Counted from the first letter of the stretch, positions 51,335 through 60,068 are shown. The stretch: 64,000 nt of DNA from Sutterella megalosphaeroides (GCF_003609995.1 NZ_AP018786.1:2366001-2430000), one strand, 5' to 3'. Numbers and translations are program-made. The notes: generated by a model from the sequence alone, not told the origin.

Positions 51335-52960
51335 ATGTTCTGCATCCAGTGCGAACAAACGACCAACACCCCCGAGATGCACGGCTGCGCGTTCCGCGGC
51401 AACTGCGGCAAAACGCCCGAGACGTCCGACCTTCAGGACGTGCTCGTCGCGATGCTCGAAAGCCTTGCGGCCCGCGCCCTTACGGCCGAAGCCGAAGGGA
51501 TCGACATCTCGAAGACGGCGCTCTTCGTGCCGCGCGCGTTCTTCTCGACCTTGACGAACGTGAACTTCGACCCGATTCGCATCACCGCCTACATTCACGA
51601 AGCCGAAGCGATGCGCGACGAACTTGCCGCCGCGGGCGCGAAGCGCCCCGATCATCCGCTTGCGGACTTCTCCGTGAAGGGCCTCTGCGCGTCCGCGCTG
51701 CCCGCCGCCTGCCGCGAAGCGTCGCTGCGTCGCGAAGAACCCAATGCCGACATCGCGGGCCTGCGCCTTCTCGCCCTTTACGGCCTCAAAGGTACGGCCG
51801 CCTATCTCGAACACGCCGCCGCGCTCGACCTTCGCGATGCGAAGCTTGAGCGCCGTGTCCTCGAACACCTCGCTCGCATCGGGTCGCCCGAAGCGGGTGC
51901 CGAAGCGCTCCTTGCCGACGCGCTCGAAATCGGGCACCTCAACCTCGACGTGATGGCCGCCCTTGAAAAGGCCAATACGACGAGCTTCGGCGACCCCTTC
52001 CCCGCCCAGGTGAATACCGCGCCCGTCAAAGGGAAGTGCATCCTCGTTTCGGGCCACGACCTGCGCGACCTGAAGCTTATTCTCGAGCAGACGGAAGGGA
52101 AGGGCATCAACGTCTACACGAACGGCGAACTCCTTCCCGCGCACGCCTATCCCGAACTTCGCAAGTACCCGCACCTCGTCGGCAACTACGGCTCGGCCTG
52201 GTACAAGCAGCAGACGGAATTCGCCGAGTTCCCCGGTCCCATCGTCATGACGACGAACTGCATCCTCGACCCGAACCCCGGGCACTATGCGGACCGCATC
52301 TACACGCGCAACATGGTCGGCTGGCCGGGCTGCACGCACCTCGATACGGACGACTTCTCGGTCGTCATCGAAAAGGCGCTCGAAATGCCGGGCTTTGCCG
52401 CCGACGAACCGAAGCGCACCGTAACGACGGGGTTCGGCCGCGCCGTTCTCGAAGGGGCCGCGGACACCGTGCTGAAGCTCGTGGGTGAGAAGACCCTCCG
52501 TCACGTCTTCCTCGTCGGGGGCTGCGACGGCGCGCGCTCGAGCCGCTCCTACTACGCGGACTTCGTCGAACAGGTTCCCGCCGACTGCCTCATCCTGACG
52601 CTTGCCTGCGGCAAGTACCGCTTCAACCAGAAGGCGCTCGGCCACGTGGGGGGCCTCCCGCGACTTCTCGACGTCGGCCAGTGCAACGACGCCTACGCCG
52701 CCGTGCGTCTCGCGGTGCTTCTTGCGGAAAAGGCGGGCTGCGGCGTGAACGACCTTCCGCTTACGCTCGTTCTTTCCTGGTTCGAGCAGAAGGCGATCGC
52801 GATTCTCCTCACGCTCCTCGCGCTCGGCGTCAAGGGCATGTACATCGGCCCGACGCTCCCCGCGTTCCTCACGCCCAACCTCGTGAAGACGCTCGTCGAC
52901 GCGTACGACCTCCACGTCGTTTCGACCCCGGAAGCCGACCTGAAGGCGATCCTCGGGTAA
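51335..52960 (+). CDS. hcp: Hybrid cluster protein (hydroxylamine / NO reductase)
   Basis: A 541-aa Fe-S protein reducing NO or hydroxylamine under anaerobic conditions. The start follows AGGAG. The N-terminal cluster cysteines are Cys 3, 6, 18 and 24 (C-x2-C-x11-C-x5-C); E. coli-type class II has x6 in the last gap, so this one is one residue shorter. Later hybrid-cluster motifs are present: SGHDLRDLKLILEQTEG, NGELLPAHAYPELRKYPHL, MTTNCILDP, LVGGCDGARSSRSYY, LACGKYRFN and GQCNDAYAAVRLAVLLAEK. No hcr reductase gene follows. Control by NsrR is predicted from the operator upstream. Confidence 0.95.
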   Translation: MFCIQCEQTTNTPEMHGCAFRGNCGKTPETSDLQDVLVAMLESLAARALTAEAEGIDISKTALFVPRAFFSTLTNVNFDPIRITAYIHEAEAMRDELAAAGAKRPDHPLADFSVKGLCASALPAACREASLRREEPNADIAGLRLLALYGLKGTAAYLEHAAALDLRDAKLERRVLEHLARIGSPEAGAEALLADALEIGHLNLDVMAALEKANTTSFGDPFPAQVNTAPVKGKCILVSGHDLRDLKLILEQTEGKGINVYTNGELLPAHAYPELRKYPHLVGNYGSAWYKQQTEFAEFPGPIVMTTNCILDPNPGHYADRIYTRNMVGWPGCTHLDTDDFSVVIEKALEMPGFAADEPKRTVTTGFGRAVLEGAADTVLKLVGEKTLRHVFLVGGCDGARSSRSYYADFVEQVPADCLILTLACGKYRFNQKALGHVGGLPRLLDVGQCNDAYAAVRLAVLLAEKAGCGVNDLPLTLVLSWFEQKAIAILLTLLALGVKGMYIGPTLPAFLTPNLVKTLVDAYDLHVVSTPEADLKAILG

Positions 52961-53017
52961 TCGCCGGAGCCCGCGCGCCGGAAAGTGCGCGGGCTCTCAA
53001 AAACAGAAGCCGGAAAA

Positions 53018-53064
53018 AAAGGCGCCGATTTTGCGGACGTTCTCCTCGCAAAATCGGCGCCTTT
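53018..53064. terminator. Strong bidirectional terminator after hcp
   Basis: AAAGGCGCCGATTTTGCG and its exact complement form an 18-bp stem between convergent genes; A-run on the left, CTTTCTTT on the right. Confidence 0.9.
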
Positions 53065-53085
53065 CTTTGTTATGGCATTACAAAA

Positions 53086-53706
53086 TCACGAGCGGCCCGG
53101 CACCGGTCGGCTCGTTTCCTCCCGGAATTCGCCCCCGAAGGCGGTCACGACCCCCGTTTTTTCATAGGCCGTCAACCCCCGGCAGACGATGCGAAGAAGT
53201 TCCGCGTCGGAGAGCGCCCCGTGGATCGAGCGGTCTTCGCCGAGGATGCCGAAACGGCGGCAGAGGTGGTCGAGCCCGTTGGGGTAGCCCTGAAAGAGGC
53301 TTCGCGCCCAGCGGAGCGTGTCGAAGACCGTGCAACCGAGCATCTCCAAGTTGTCGTAACCCGCAAGAAAGAGCTCGTGATTGATGAACCCCGCGTCGAA
53401 CGAGGCGTTGTGCGCGACGATTCTCGCCCCGCGCACGAATTCGACGAATTCGGGGGCGATCTCCCGGAAGACGGGTTGCTTTTTCAAAAACGCCGTCGAG
53501 AGGCCGTGCACGTTGTAGGCCGCCACGGGCATCGGGCGCTCGGGATTCATGTAGGCGTGAAAGTCCCGCAGGGGCTCGAACGCTTCGTTCACTTCGATCG
53601 CCCCGATTTCGCACACGCGGTCGCCGTAGCGGTAGCTGAGACCCGTCGTTTCGGTGTCGAGAACGACGATTCGTTGGGGGTGCGACTTCGGTGCGGTTCG
53701 ATACAT
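53086..53706 (-). CDS. 3'-5' exonuclease, DnaQ-like
   Basis: A 206-aa DEDD-family exonuclease. ExoI motif VVLDTETTGLSYRYGDRVCEIGA, ExoII AHNASFDAGFINHEL and ExoIII HGALSDAELLRIV (HxxxxxD, so DEDDh) are all present, as is YNVHGLSTAFL after the first motif. It ends soon after the exonuclease domain and lacks the C-terminal polymerase-binding tail of true epsilon subunits. The ATG at 53706 follows AAGGA. The window carries a second such gene at 58183, more like the replicative subunit; this one may serve in repair or RNA trimming. Confidence 0.85.
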   Translation of the reverse strand: MYRTAPKSHPQRIVVLDTETTGLSYRYGDRVCEIGAIEVNEAFEPLRDFHAYMNPERPMPVAAYNVHGLSTAFLKKQPVFREIAPEFVEFVRGARIVAHNASFDAGFINHELFLAGYDNLEMLGCTVFDTLRWARSLFQGYPNGLDHLCRRFGILGEDRSIHGALSDAELLRIVCRGLTAYEKTGVVTAFGGEFREETSRPVPGRS

Positions 53707-53823
53707 TGAAAATCCTTGATCGGGCTCCCCGGAAGGGGCAAACGTTTGATGATACCGCCGATCGGAAACCGCAACCGAGCTTTCGGGCGGTTGCGCTTTT
53801 GCGGCGCGAAGGCGCGCGAACGA

Positions 53824-53866
53824 AAAAGGCCGCCCTCGGACGTCGGTCGACGCCTCGGGCGGCCTC
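53824..53866 (-). terminator. Terminator after cstA
   Basis: GGCCGCCC / GGGCGGCC stem; on the minus strand it is followed by TTTTTC. Confidence 0.7.
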
Positions 53867-53908
53867 TTTGCGCGGTCTTTGCGCGGTGAAGTCACGCAAG
53901 CGCCGGGG

Positions 53909-55738
53909 TTACTCCTCGACGAGCGCCTTCACTTCGTTCCCCCACGCGTCGCGCGTCGTCGTGCGGATGCCGAGCAGCACCGCCCAACGGCGTAGCGTCC
54001 CCGCGATCACGAAGAGCATGAGCACCATGACGAGGACGGAAAGCGTCGCCAGGAGGTACTGCTGCGCGGGCAGGTACTGGTTGAGGACGAGCCAGATCCC
54101 AGCCCAGAACGTGATGATCGTCATGAAGATCCCGGGCACGCCCGTCACCCACGCGTACTGCGTCTTGTTGAGGCGCAGGATCACGGTGGTGCCGATCAGA
54201 AGCGTCACGGACGCGAGCAGCTGGTTGCAGATGCCGAAAAGCGGCCAAATCGAGCCGATGTCGCCCGAATAGACGAGGTAGCCCCAGCTCCCCGTAAAGA
54301 CGAAGGACGTGATGATGATCCCCGGCCACCAGTTCTTGTCGCCGAACTTGGGCCAAACCTTGGCGGCCATTTCCTGAAGGAAGAAGCGCCCGACGCGGGT
54401 ACCGGCGTCGACGGCCGTCAGGATGAAGACGGCTTCGAACATGATGGCGAAGTGATACCAGTACGCCATCAGGTGTTCCATGAAGGGGATCTGCGAGAAG
54501 ATGTGGGCCATGCCGACCGCAAGCGAGACGGACCCGCCCGGACGACCCATGAGGCTTTCCTGCACTTCCGCTTCAAGGCGCGGGAGTTCCTGGACCGCCA
54601 TGCCGAGCGCCTGGAACTTTTCCACGGGCGCGTTGATGGCGAAGTAGTCGGCCGGAACGAGGACGCACGCGGCCACAAGCGCCATCACGGCGACGAACCC
54701 TTCCATCAGCATCGCGCCGTAGCCCACGAAGAGCACGTCGCGTTCGTTGCCGATCATCTTCGGGGTCGTACCCGTGCCGATCGTGGCGTGGAAGCCCGAG
54801 AGGGCGCCGCAGGCGATCGTGATGAAGATGAAGGGAATGACGGGGCCGCCCACGATCGGGCCGCCGCCCTTGACGAAGTCCGTAAAGGCGGGCATGTGGA
54901 AGTCGGGCATCACGAAGGCGATGCCGAGCGCAAGCGCGCCGATCGTACCGATCTTGAGGAAGGTCGAGAGGTAGTCGCGCGGAAGCAAGAGGAGCCACAC
55001 CGGAAGGACCGAAGCGAAGAACCCGTAGATCGGGATGAGGATGCTCATCGTCTTGCGGTCGATGTTGAGCCACCCGAAGTATTCGGGATGTGCCGCAACC
55101 CAGGGGCCCGAAAGGATGCAGAGGAAGAGGAGCACGACGCCGATCAGCGTGGCGCCGCGCACGTCGCCCTTGCGCCAGATCTGCATGTAGAGCCCCATGA
55201 TGACGGCGATGGGAATCGTCGCCGCCACCGTGTAGGTCGACCAGAGCGAGTCGTGCATGGCGTTGACGACCGCAATCGAAAGGCCCGCAAGCGTCAGAAT
55301 CAGAATCGAGAGCACCGCCCAGGACGCCACGAACCCCGTGGTCGGGTCGATTTCCTTCGAGGCGATGTACGCGAGACTGCGACCGCGGTGGCGCACCGAG
55401 CAAAAGAGCACGACCATGTCGTGCACGCCGCCCGCGAGCACGCAGCCGATCAGAATCCAAAGGAGCCCGGGCATGTAGCCGAACTGCGCGGCGAGAACCG
55501 GACCGAGCAGGGGGCCCGCAGCGGCAATGGCGGCGAAGTGGTGCCCGAAGAGCACGTACTTGTCGGTGGCGACGTAGTCCTTGCCGTCGGCGAAGCGAAC
55601 GGCGGGGGTCGCGCGCTCGGCGTTGATGTTAAGGACCTTTTGGGCGAGGAAAAGCCCGTAGAAGCGGTAGGCGATCGCGAAGACGCACAAAGCCGCAAAC
55701 ACGATGGTGAGCGCGTTGACGCTCGTTGTCGAATCCAT
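53909..55738 (-). CDS. cstA: CstA-family transporter (carbon starvation protein)
   Basis: A 609-aa inner-membrane protein with about 15-16 spans. Family motifs: FYGLFLAQKVLNINAERATPAV near the N-terminus, DKYVLFGHHFAAIAAAGPLLGPVLAAQFGY, VHDMVVLFCSVRHRGRSLAYIA, and SGFHATIGTGTTPKMIGNERD. The start at 55738 (GGAGAT upstream) matches the family N-terminus. CstA and its relative BtsT import pyruvate or peptides when carbon is short. At 609 aa it is shorter than E. coli CstA (701). Monocistronic; terminators on both sides. Confidence 0.9.
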   Translation of the reverse strand: MDSTTSVNALTIVFAALCVFAIAYRFYGLFLAQKVLNINAERATPAVRFADGKDYVATDKYVLFGHHFAAIAAAGPLLGPVLAAQFGYMPGLLWILIGCVLAGGVHDMVVLFCSVRHRGRSLAYIASKEIDPTTGFVASWAVLSILILTLAGLSIAVVNAMHDSLWSTYTVAATIPIAVIMGLYMQIWRKGDVRGATLIGVVLLFLCILSGPWVAAHPEYFGWLNIDRKTMSILIPIYGFFASVLPVWLLLLPRDYLSTFLKIGTIGALALGIAFVMPDFHMPAFTDFVKGGGPIVGGPVIPFIFITIACGALSGFHATIGTGTTPKMIGNERDVLFVGYGAMLMEGFVAVMALVAACVLVPADYFAINAPVEKFQALGMAVQELPRLEAEVQESLMGRPGGSVSLAVGMAHIFSQIPFMEHLMAYWYHFAIMFEAVFILTAVDAGTRVGRFFLQEMAAKVWPKFGDKNWWPGIIITSFVFTGSWGYLVYSGDIGSIWPLFGICNQLLASVTLLIGTTVILRLNKTQYAWVTGVPGIFMTIITFWAGIWLVLNQYLPAQQYLLATLSVLVMVLMLFVIAGTLRRWAVLLGIRTTTRDAWGNEVKALVEE

Positions 55739-55854
55739 GGGGAATCTCCGGCGGTTTTTTGGGGATGGTTGAGGGGTCGTGAGCGCTTCGGAGCCGAAGC
55801 GCCCGGTCAAACGTCCCTTAGTCTAACGAGACGGGACTCAGGCGGCGACCGTCG

Positions 55855-55887
55855 AAAAAAAAGCCTCGGAAGTACTTTCGAGGCTTT
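55855..55887 (-). terminator. Terminator after hypothetical protein gene
   Basis: AAAGCCTCG / CGAGGCTTT; on the minus strand it ends in eight T, about 20 nt after the stop at 55907. Confidence 0.8.
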
Positions 55888-55906
55888 CTATGCTTTCGGT
55901 GCGCGC

Positions 55907-56440
55907 TCAGACGCGGTAGGCGTCCGGAATCTCGAGCGTTTCGTGCTTCCCGGAAAAGACCCCGGACCAGCCCGCCATCACCTGAATGTAGTCTTCGGCG
56001 GGAAGCTTGCGACCCGCCGCCTTTTCGGCCGCGTCCAAAGCGGTCAGCTTTTCGACGCATTCGAGGTAGCAGCGAAGCGCGAGCACGATCGTCGTGTCGT
56101 CGTCGATCGCGTCGACCGTACGGCCGTTCGCCCAGAGAGCGAGCTTCGCTTCGATTTCCTTTTTGAGCGCGCGGCGCAGGTGGGCCGCAAGCGCCGCTCC
56201 CGCCCAGCCGTTGGCGACCACGCGGGAAGGATCGGCACGCCCCGCGAGAATCGAGCAGAGGTCTTCGAAGAATTCTTCGGCCTGCGCTTCGACCGCCTTG
56301 GCGTCTTCGTGCTCGGGGGCGTTCGTTTTGAGCCAAACGTGCTGCATGTGCGCGATGCCGAGCTCTTCGAGGACGAGGAAAACCGTGTCCTGATTCGTCA
56401 AGTCGACCGCGTCGTGAGGTTTGAATTCGGTGTTGGTCAT
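55907..56440 (-). CDS. Hypothetical protein (177 aa)
   Basis: Not recognised. A 177-aa acidic, soluble, mostly helical protein with no signal peptide or membrane span; start at 56440 preceded by AAGGATC. Notable segments are QDTVFLVLEELGIAHMQHVWL, an acidic patch AEEFFEDLCSILAGRADPSR, and AEDYIQVMAGWSGVFSGKHETL near the end. It lies 56 bp downstream of the DUF1178 gene on the same strand and may be cotranscribed with it, then is followed by a terminator. Codon use matches the neighbours, so it is not an obvious recent import. Confidence 0.7.
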   Translation of the reverse strand: MTNTEFKPHDAVDLTNQDTVFLVLEELGIAHMQHVWLKTNAPEHEDAKAVEAQAEEFFEDLCSILAGRADPSRVVANGWAGAALAAHLRRALKKEIEAKLALWANGRTVDAIDDDTTIVLALRCYLECVEKLTALDAAEKAAGRKLPAEDYIQVMAGWSGVFSGKHETLEIPDAYRV

Positions 56441-56496
56441 GGAATGATCCTTCGCGAAATGAACACGGAGAGTACGCCCCGCGCTCGAAACAGAAA

Positions 56497-56952
56497 TCAG
56501 TTGCCGTCCTTGAGGAGTTCGTCGGGAACGTTGAATACGGGAATTCCTTCGGAGCGCAGCTCCTCGGCGTCCTCTTCGGTACACAGACCGCGGATCCCGC
56601 CCGGTCGGCTCGTGCGCCCGTCGGCCAAGGCCCGCGCTTCTTCTTTGAAATTGCGACCGACGTCCTCGGCGTCGCGCACGGCCTTCTTAAGCGCCGCGTA
56701 CGCTTCGCGCTGCAGGGCGCCGAGTTCGCGCTCGCGGCGGCGTTCGACGTCTTCTGCGACGTCTGTGCGGGTCGTGCCCGTCGCGCGGGCGACGCTCGGA
56801 GCGCTCGGGCGCTTTTCCACCACGGCGCCCCCGCAAACGGGACACGCAAGGCGCCCCGCGGCCGATTCCGCCTTCCAGTCGAGGTCCGACTTGAGCCAGC
56901 CTTCAAAGAGGTGTCCGTTCGAGCAAAGAAAGTTGAAAACTTTGAGCGCCAT
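56497..56952 (-). CDS. DUF1178-family protein
   Basis: A 151-aa protein. The N-terminus MALKVFNFLCSNGHLFEGWL and the following CPVCGG form the zinc-ribbon-like head of DUF1178 (C-x3-H and C-x2-C); EKRPSAPSVARA comes next, and the C-terminal FKEEARALADGRTSRPGGIRGLCTEEDAEELRSEGI (read in parts) is the conserved tail. The family is widespread in alpha- and betaproteobacteria; its role is unknown. The start at 56952 was chosen by family alignment; the open frame runs on upstream without a ribosome-binding site. Confidence 0.88.
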   Translation of the reverse strand: MALKVFNFLCSNGHLFEGWLKSDLDWKAESAAGRLACPVCGGAVVEKRPSAPSVARATGTTRTDVAEDVERRRERELGALQREAYAALKKAVRDAEDVGRNFKEEARALADGRTSRPGGIRGLCTEEDAEELRSEGIPVFNVPDELLKDGN

Positions 56953-57192
56953 GAGTGTCCGAAACAGGGGGACGTTGCAGAAACCGGGAAAAACGCGTCG
57001 ACGCGACGAGGAGCCGCGGCGGCACCTCGTCGAGCAAACTCTGCGGAAGTATAGGCAAGGCGGCCGCAGGGCGTGCAATAGGCGGCAGTCGGCCTCCCGA
57101 GATACCTCCGAAACGGCACCGGAAACGCCCCCGAACGGCCTCCGGAAGGGGGGGGGGCGGCTTCGGTCAAGAGAAAAAATTTCTTTCGACAC

Positions 57193-57221
57193 GTGACAAA
57201 AACGATTTTTCGTGCTATAGT
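57193..57221 (+). promoter_or_regulatory. Promoter of the tRNA-Ser/tRNA-Gly genes
   Basis: GTGACA and TATAGT separated by 17 bp. The transcript would start near 57228, 75 nt before tRNA-Ser. The rest of 56953-57302 shows no gene. Confidence 0.6.
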
Positions 57222-57302
57222 TCGTCTTCTCAGTTCGGGAGATTCCCTTGAGCCGACATCTTCGTCACCACGAGATCGGCCGACATGACTGAGCGCATCA
57301 AG

Positions 57303-57393
57303 GAAGGATGGCAGAGTGGTTGATTGTACCGCCCTGGAAAGGCGGCATACGGAAATTCCGTATCGAGGGTTCGAATCCCTCTCCTTCCGCCAA
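57303..57393 (+). tRNA. tRNA-Ser(GGA)
   Basis: 91-nt class-II tRNA: acceptor GGAAGGA / TCCTTCC, anticodon stem CCGCC / GGCGG with loop CTGGAAA (GGA), long variable arm (TACGGAAATTCCGTA), T-loop GTTCGAATC and encoded CCA. Confidence 0.96.
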
Positions 57394-57412
57394 GATTCAG
57401 CACTTAGCGGTG

Positions 57413-57487
57413 CGGGCGTCGTATAACGGCTATTACCTCAGCTTCCCAAGCTGATGACGAGGGTTCGACTCCCTTCGCCCGCTCCAG
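57413..57487 (+). tRNA. tRNA-Gly(CCC)
   Basis: 75-nt tRNA: acceptor GCGGGCG / CGCCCGC, anticodon stem TCAGC / GCTGA with loop TTCCCAA (anticodon CCC), T-arm AGGGTTCGACTCCCT, discriminator T and encoded CCA. 19 bp after tRNA-Ser. Confidence 0.95.
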
Positions 57488-57496
57488 TCGCACACA

Positions 57497-57525
57497 ACCC
57501 CGTTCGATTCGAACGGGGTTTTTGT
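57497..57525 (+). terminator. Terminator after tRNA-Gly
   Basis: AACCCCGTTCG / CGAACGGGGTT, perfect eleven-base-pair stem with T-tract. Confidence 0.9.
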
Positions 57526-57703
57526 TTATGCGCCGCCCGTCCGAAGGACGCTTGAATTCGGGCGCGCCGACCGCTATCGTACGGAACACCCGACCGTTTG
57601 CCGCGCCCGCTCCCTTTGCGGGGCGCGCCCTCGGGCCGGGCTTCGTATGGAACTCACTACGGAGACGGCACGCTTTCGCCCCCGCGAAGGCCGCCGCCGC
57701 TTT

Positions 57704-58171
57704 ATGACCGATCACGCACGACGCCGCACGGTGAATCTCGCCGCCCGTTTTCTCGGACAAGCCAATCAACTCATCACCTCGGAACTCCTCGCGGCGGGCT
57801 GCGACGGGATCGCGCCGAGCCACGGCGACATCTTCCACGCCCTCTTTCGTTACGGTCCCCTCACGATGAGCGAGATCGCTCGACGCATCCACCGTACGAA
57901 ACCGACCGTGACGGCGCTCGTCGACAAGCTCGAGCGCCTCGGCTACGTGCAAAAACGCGCCTCCGATCACGACCGGCGCAGCACCTACGTGTCGCTCACC
58001 GACGAAGGGCTCAAGCTCGAACCCGTCATCGACGCGATTTCCGAAAAGCTCGCGCGCCTCTCGGAACAAAACCTCACGCCCGAAGAGGCCGACCGGCTCG
58101 AAGCGCTCCTCGCGAAACTCACGGGCGACGCCGCGGAGCTTGCGCTCGATCGTCCTCAACCCGCTTTCTGA
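57704..58171 (+). CDS. MarR-family transcriptional regulator
   Basis: About 155 aa from 57704 (174 aa from an in-frame ATG at 57647; neither has a convincing ribosome-binding site, and the shorter form fits family length). The winged helix-turn-helix is GPLTMSEIARRIHRTKPTVTALVDKLERLGYV, with wing residues DRRSTYVSLTDEG, the MarR hallmark. Long helices at both ends serve dimerisation. The exonuclease gene dnaQ starts 11 bp after its stop, so the two are probably one transcript. MarR proteins usually respond to small aromatic molecules; the target is unknown. Confidence 0.82.
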   Translation: MTDHARRRTVNLAARFLGQANQLITSELLAAGCDGIAPSHGDIFHALFRYGPLTMSEIARRIHRTKPTVTALVDKLERLGYVQKRASDHDRRSTYVSLTDEGLKLEPVIDAISEKLARLSEQNLTPEEADRLEALLAKLTGDAAELALDRPQPAF

Positions 58172-58182
58172 CACCGACCGCC

Positions 58183-58896
58183 ATGGACCGACTCATCACA
58201 CTCGACACGGAAACGACGGGACTTGACGCCGCGAACGGCGACCGCATCATCGAAATCGGCTGCGTTGCTCTTGACGGGCGCATCGTCACCCACAAACCCG
58301 AAGACGCCCTGCAGCTCTACGTCAACCCGGAGCGCGACGTCCCCGACGAGGCCGTCGAGATTCACGGGATCACGAACGAATTCCTCGCCGACAAGCCGAC
58401 CTTCGTCGAAGTGGCGGACCGCTTCCTCGACTTCGTGCGCGGCGCGACCCTCGTCATTCACAACGCCGCGTTCGACACGGGCTTTCTCGACATGGAGCTC
58501 GGTCGCATCGGCCGCGGGAAGCTCTCCGACTACTGCAAGATCGTCGACACGGTGAAGCTCGCCAAGCAGCTGCTCCCCGGGCGCGCCGTGAGCCTCGACA
58601 GCCTGTGCCGCTACTACGAGATCGACAATTCGTCGCGAACCTTCCACGGGGCACTTCTCGACGCGGAACTCCTCGCGGAAGTCTACGTCGCGCTCACGCG
58701 CGGGCAGGACGTGCTCGAAATGCACAACCCCGACGCGGACAACCTTCCCGCCATTCCGAAGAATCTCGTCGTCGTGACCGCCACGGCCGAAGAGCTCGCG
58801 GAGCACGAACGCATCCTCGACATCGCCGAAAAGAAAGCAAAAGCCGCCGCCGCGTGGCGCAAGCTCGGCACCCCGACGACGGAAGGGGAAGCCTGA
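58183..58896 (+). CDS. dnaQ: DNA polymerase III epsilon subunit (3'-5' proofreading exonuclease)
   Basis: A 237-aa protein beginning MDRLITLDTETTGL, which holds the ExoI Asp/Glu pair; ExoII is IHNAAFDTGFLDMEL and ExoIII HGALLDAELLAEVYVALT. AANGDRIIEIGCVALDGR and VSLDSLCRYYEIDNSSR follow the E. coli DnaQ pattern closely. Residues after about 190 (EELAEHERILDIAEKKAKAAAAWRKL) correspond to the C-terminal tail that binds the polymerase alpha subunit. It removes mispaired bases during replication. Linked to a MarR gene 11 bp upstream, an unusual partner; dnaQ is usually next to rnhA. Confidence 0.92.
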   Translation: MDRLITLDTETTGLDAANGDRIIEIGCVALDGRIVTHKPEDALQLYVNPERDVPDEAVEIHGITNEFLADKPTFVEVADRFLDFVRGATLVIHNAAFDTGFLDMELGRIGRGKLSDYCKIVDTVKLAKQLLPGRAVSLDSLCRYYEIDNSSRTFHGALLDAELLAEVYVALTRGQDVLEMHNPDADNLPAIPKNLVVVTATAEELAEHERILDIAEKKAKAAAAWRKLGTPTTEGEA

Positions 58897-58970
58897 TCCG
58901 CAGATCGGGAGCGGCCGAGACGTCGCTCTTCGCTTCCGATCTCGACGCGCATCGACGCCGTCGACCCCCG

Positions 58971-58998
58971 AAGCCCGGACCTCGTGTTCGGGCTTTTT
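58971..58998 (+). terminator. Terminator after dnaQ
   Basis: AAGCCCG / CGGGCTT stem followed by five T. Confidence 0.8.
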
Positions 58999-59141
58999 CG
59001 CGTCTTGCATCCCTTCGAAGCAGGCCCCGAAAAGTCCGATCAAAACACGGCTTTTGTCGACAAGATTCGTACTTATTCGCCTTCCCTGCCGATAGTTTCG
59101 CGCCACCGTTCAACCAATGGGCCGATTTCGCCAACATATTG

Positions 59142-59157
59142 AAATATCTCGATATTT
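59142..59157. promoter_or_regulatory. AT-rich palindrome upstream of the amino-acid binding-protein gene
   Basis: AAATATC-TC-GATATTT, perfect seven-base half-sites, about 50 bp before a -10-like TATATT (59194-59199). Possible operator. The rest of the 58999-59309 gap shows no gene. Confidence 0.4.
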
Positions 59158-59309
59158 TTTAGATTAAAAACGACACCAGGCCCGATTCTGCGCTATATTC
59201 CGCCCTAACGACGGCGAAAACGAAGCGACCCGACACGAGGCCGCCCGACGCCCCCAACTCTCAAACCGCGTACGACGCGCAACCGCACCTTTTTCACGGA
59301 GAATCCGTC

Positions 59310-60068
59310 ATGTCGATGAAGAAATTCGTTCTAGGCGCCTGTGCCGCCGCCCTGATGAGTACCGCTCTTTCGGGTGCCGCCCTTGCCCGAGATCTGCTGC
59401 GCGTCGGCACCGAACCGACCTTCGCGCCGTTCGAATTCCTCGATACGGAAACGAAGCAGTTTGCGGGCTTCGACATGGACCTCATCCGTGCCGTCGCCGA
59501 CAAGGCGGGCTACGACGTTGAAATCCTCAACATGGGCTTCGACGCCCTCATCCCTGCTCTGATGACGCGCTCGATCGACGTGATCGCCGCGGGCCTCTCG
59601 ATCACCGAAGAACGCGCCAAGCGCGTCGACTTCACGAAGCCCTACTACACGGCGGGCCTCTCGATGCTCGTTCGCAAGGGCGATGCCCAGAAGTACCCCG
59701 ACTTCAAGGCTCTTGAAAACCAGCGCATCGCCGTGCAGATCGGCACGACGGGTGCCGACACCGCCAAGGACATCAAGGGCGCCAAGGTTGCCGCCTTCAA
59801 TACGACGAGCGAAGCGTTCATGGACCTCGCCACGGGCAACTCCGCCGCCGTCGTGCACGACCGTCCGGTGCTTGCGTACTTCCTCAAGACCCAGGCCAAG
59901 AGCGCCGGCACGATGCAGCTCCAGCCCGAAATCCTCGACGCTCAGAGCTACGGCTTCGCGGTTCGCAAGGGCAACAAGGAGCTTCTCGAAAAGCTCAACA
60001 AGGCCTACGACGAACTCGTCGCCTCGGGCGAAGTTCAGAAGATCCACGACAAGTGGTTCGCTCAGTAA
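59310..60068 (+). CDS. Amino-acid ABC transporter periplasmic binding protein (GlnH/HisJ family)
   Basis: A 252-aa family-3 solute-binding protein. Signal peptide MSMKKFVLGACAAALMSTAL...ALA, cleaved near ARDLL; then LLRVGTEPTFAPFEFLD, FAGFDMDLIRAVADKAGY, ALMTRSIDVIAAGLSITEERAKRVDFTKPYY and the C-terminal EVQKIHDKWF. Best general match is glutamine or other polar amino-acid binders; exact ligand uncertain. GGAG lies upstream of the ATG at 59310; an ATG at 59316 is also possible. A strong terminator follows, then the permease gene. Confidence 0.88.
   Translation: MSMKKFVLGACAAALMSTALSGAALARDLLRVGTEPTFAPFEFLDTETKQFAGFDMDLIRAVADKAGYDVEILNMGFDALIPALMTRSIDVIAAGLSITEERAKRVDFTKPYYTAGLSMLVRKGDAQKYPDFKALENQRIAVQIGTTGADTAKDIKGAKVAAFNTTSEAFMDLATGNSAAVVHDRPVLAYFLKTQAKSAGTMQLQPEILDAQSYGFAVRKGNKELLEKLNKAYDELVASGEVQKIHDKWFAQ

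Noticed and set aside
54452-57196. 914-codon plus-strand frame opposite cstA and DUF1178
   Set aside because: Same cause: shadow of minus-strand genes, with His/Arg/Glu-rich composition and no domain. Similar shadows at 20158-22443 and 24002-26245 were also dropped.
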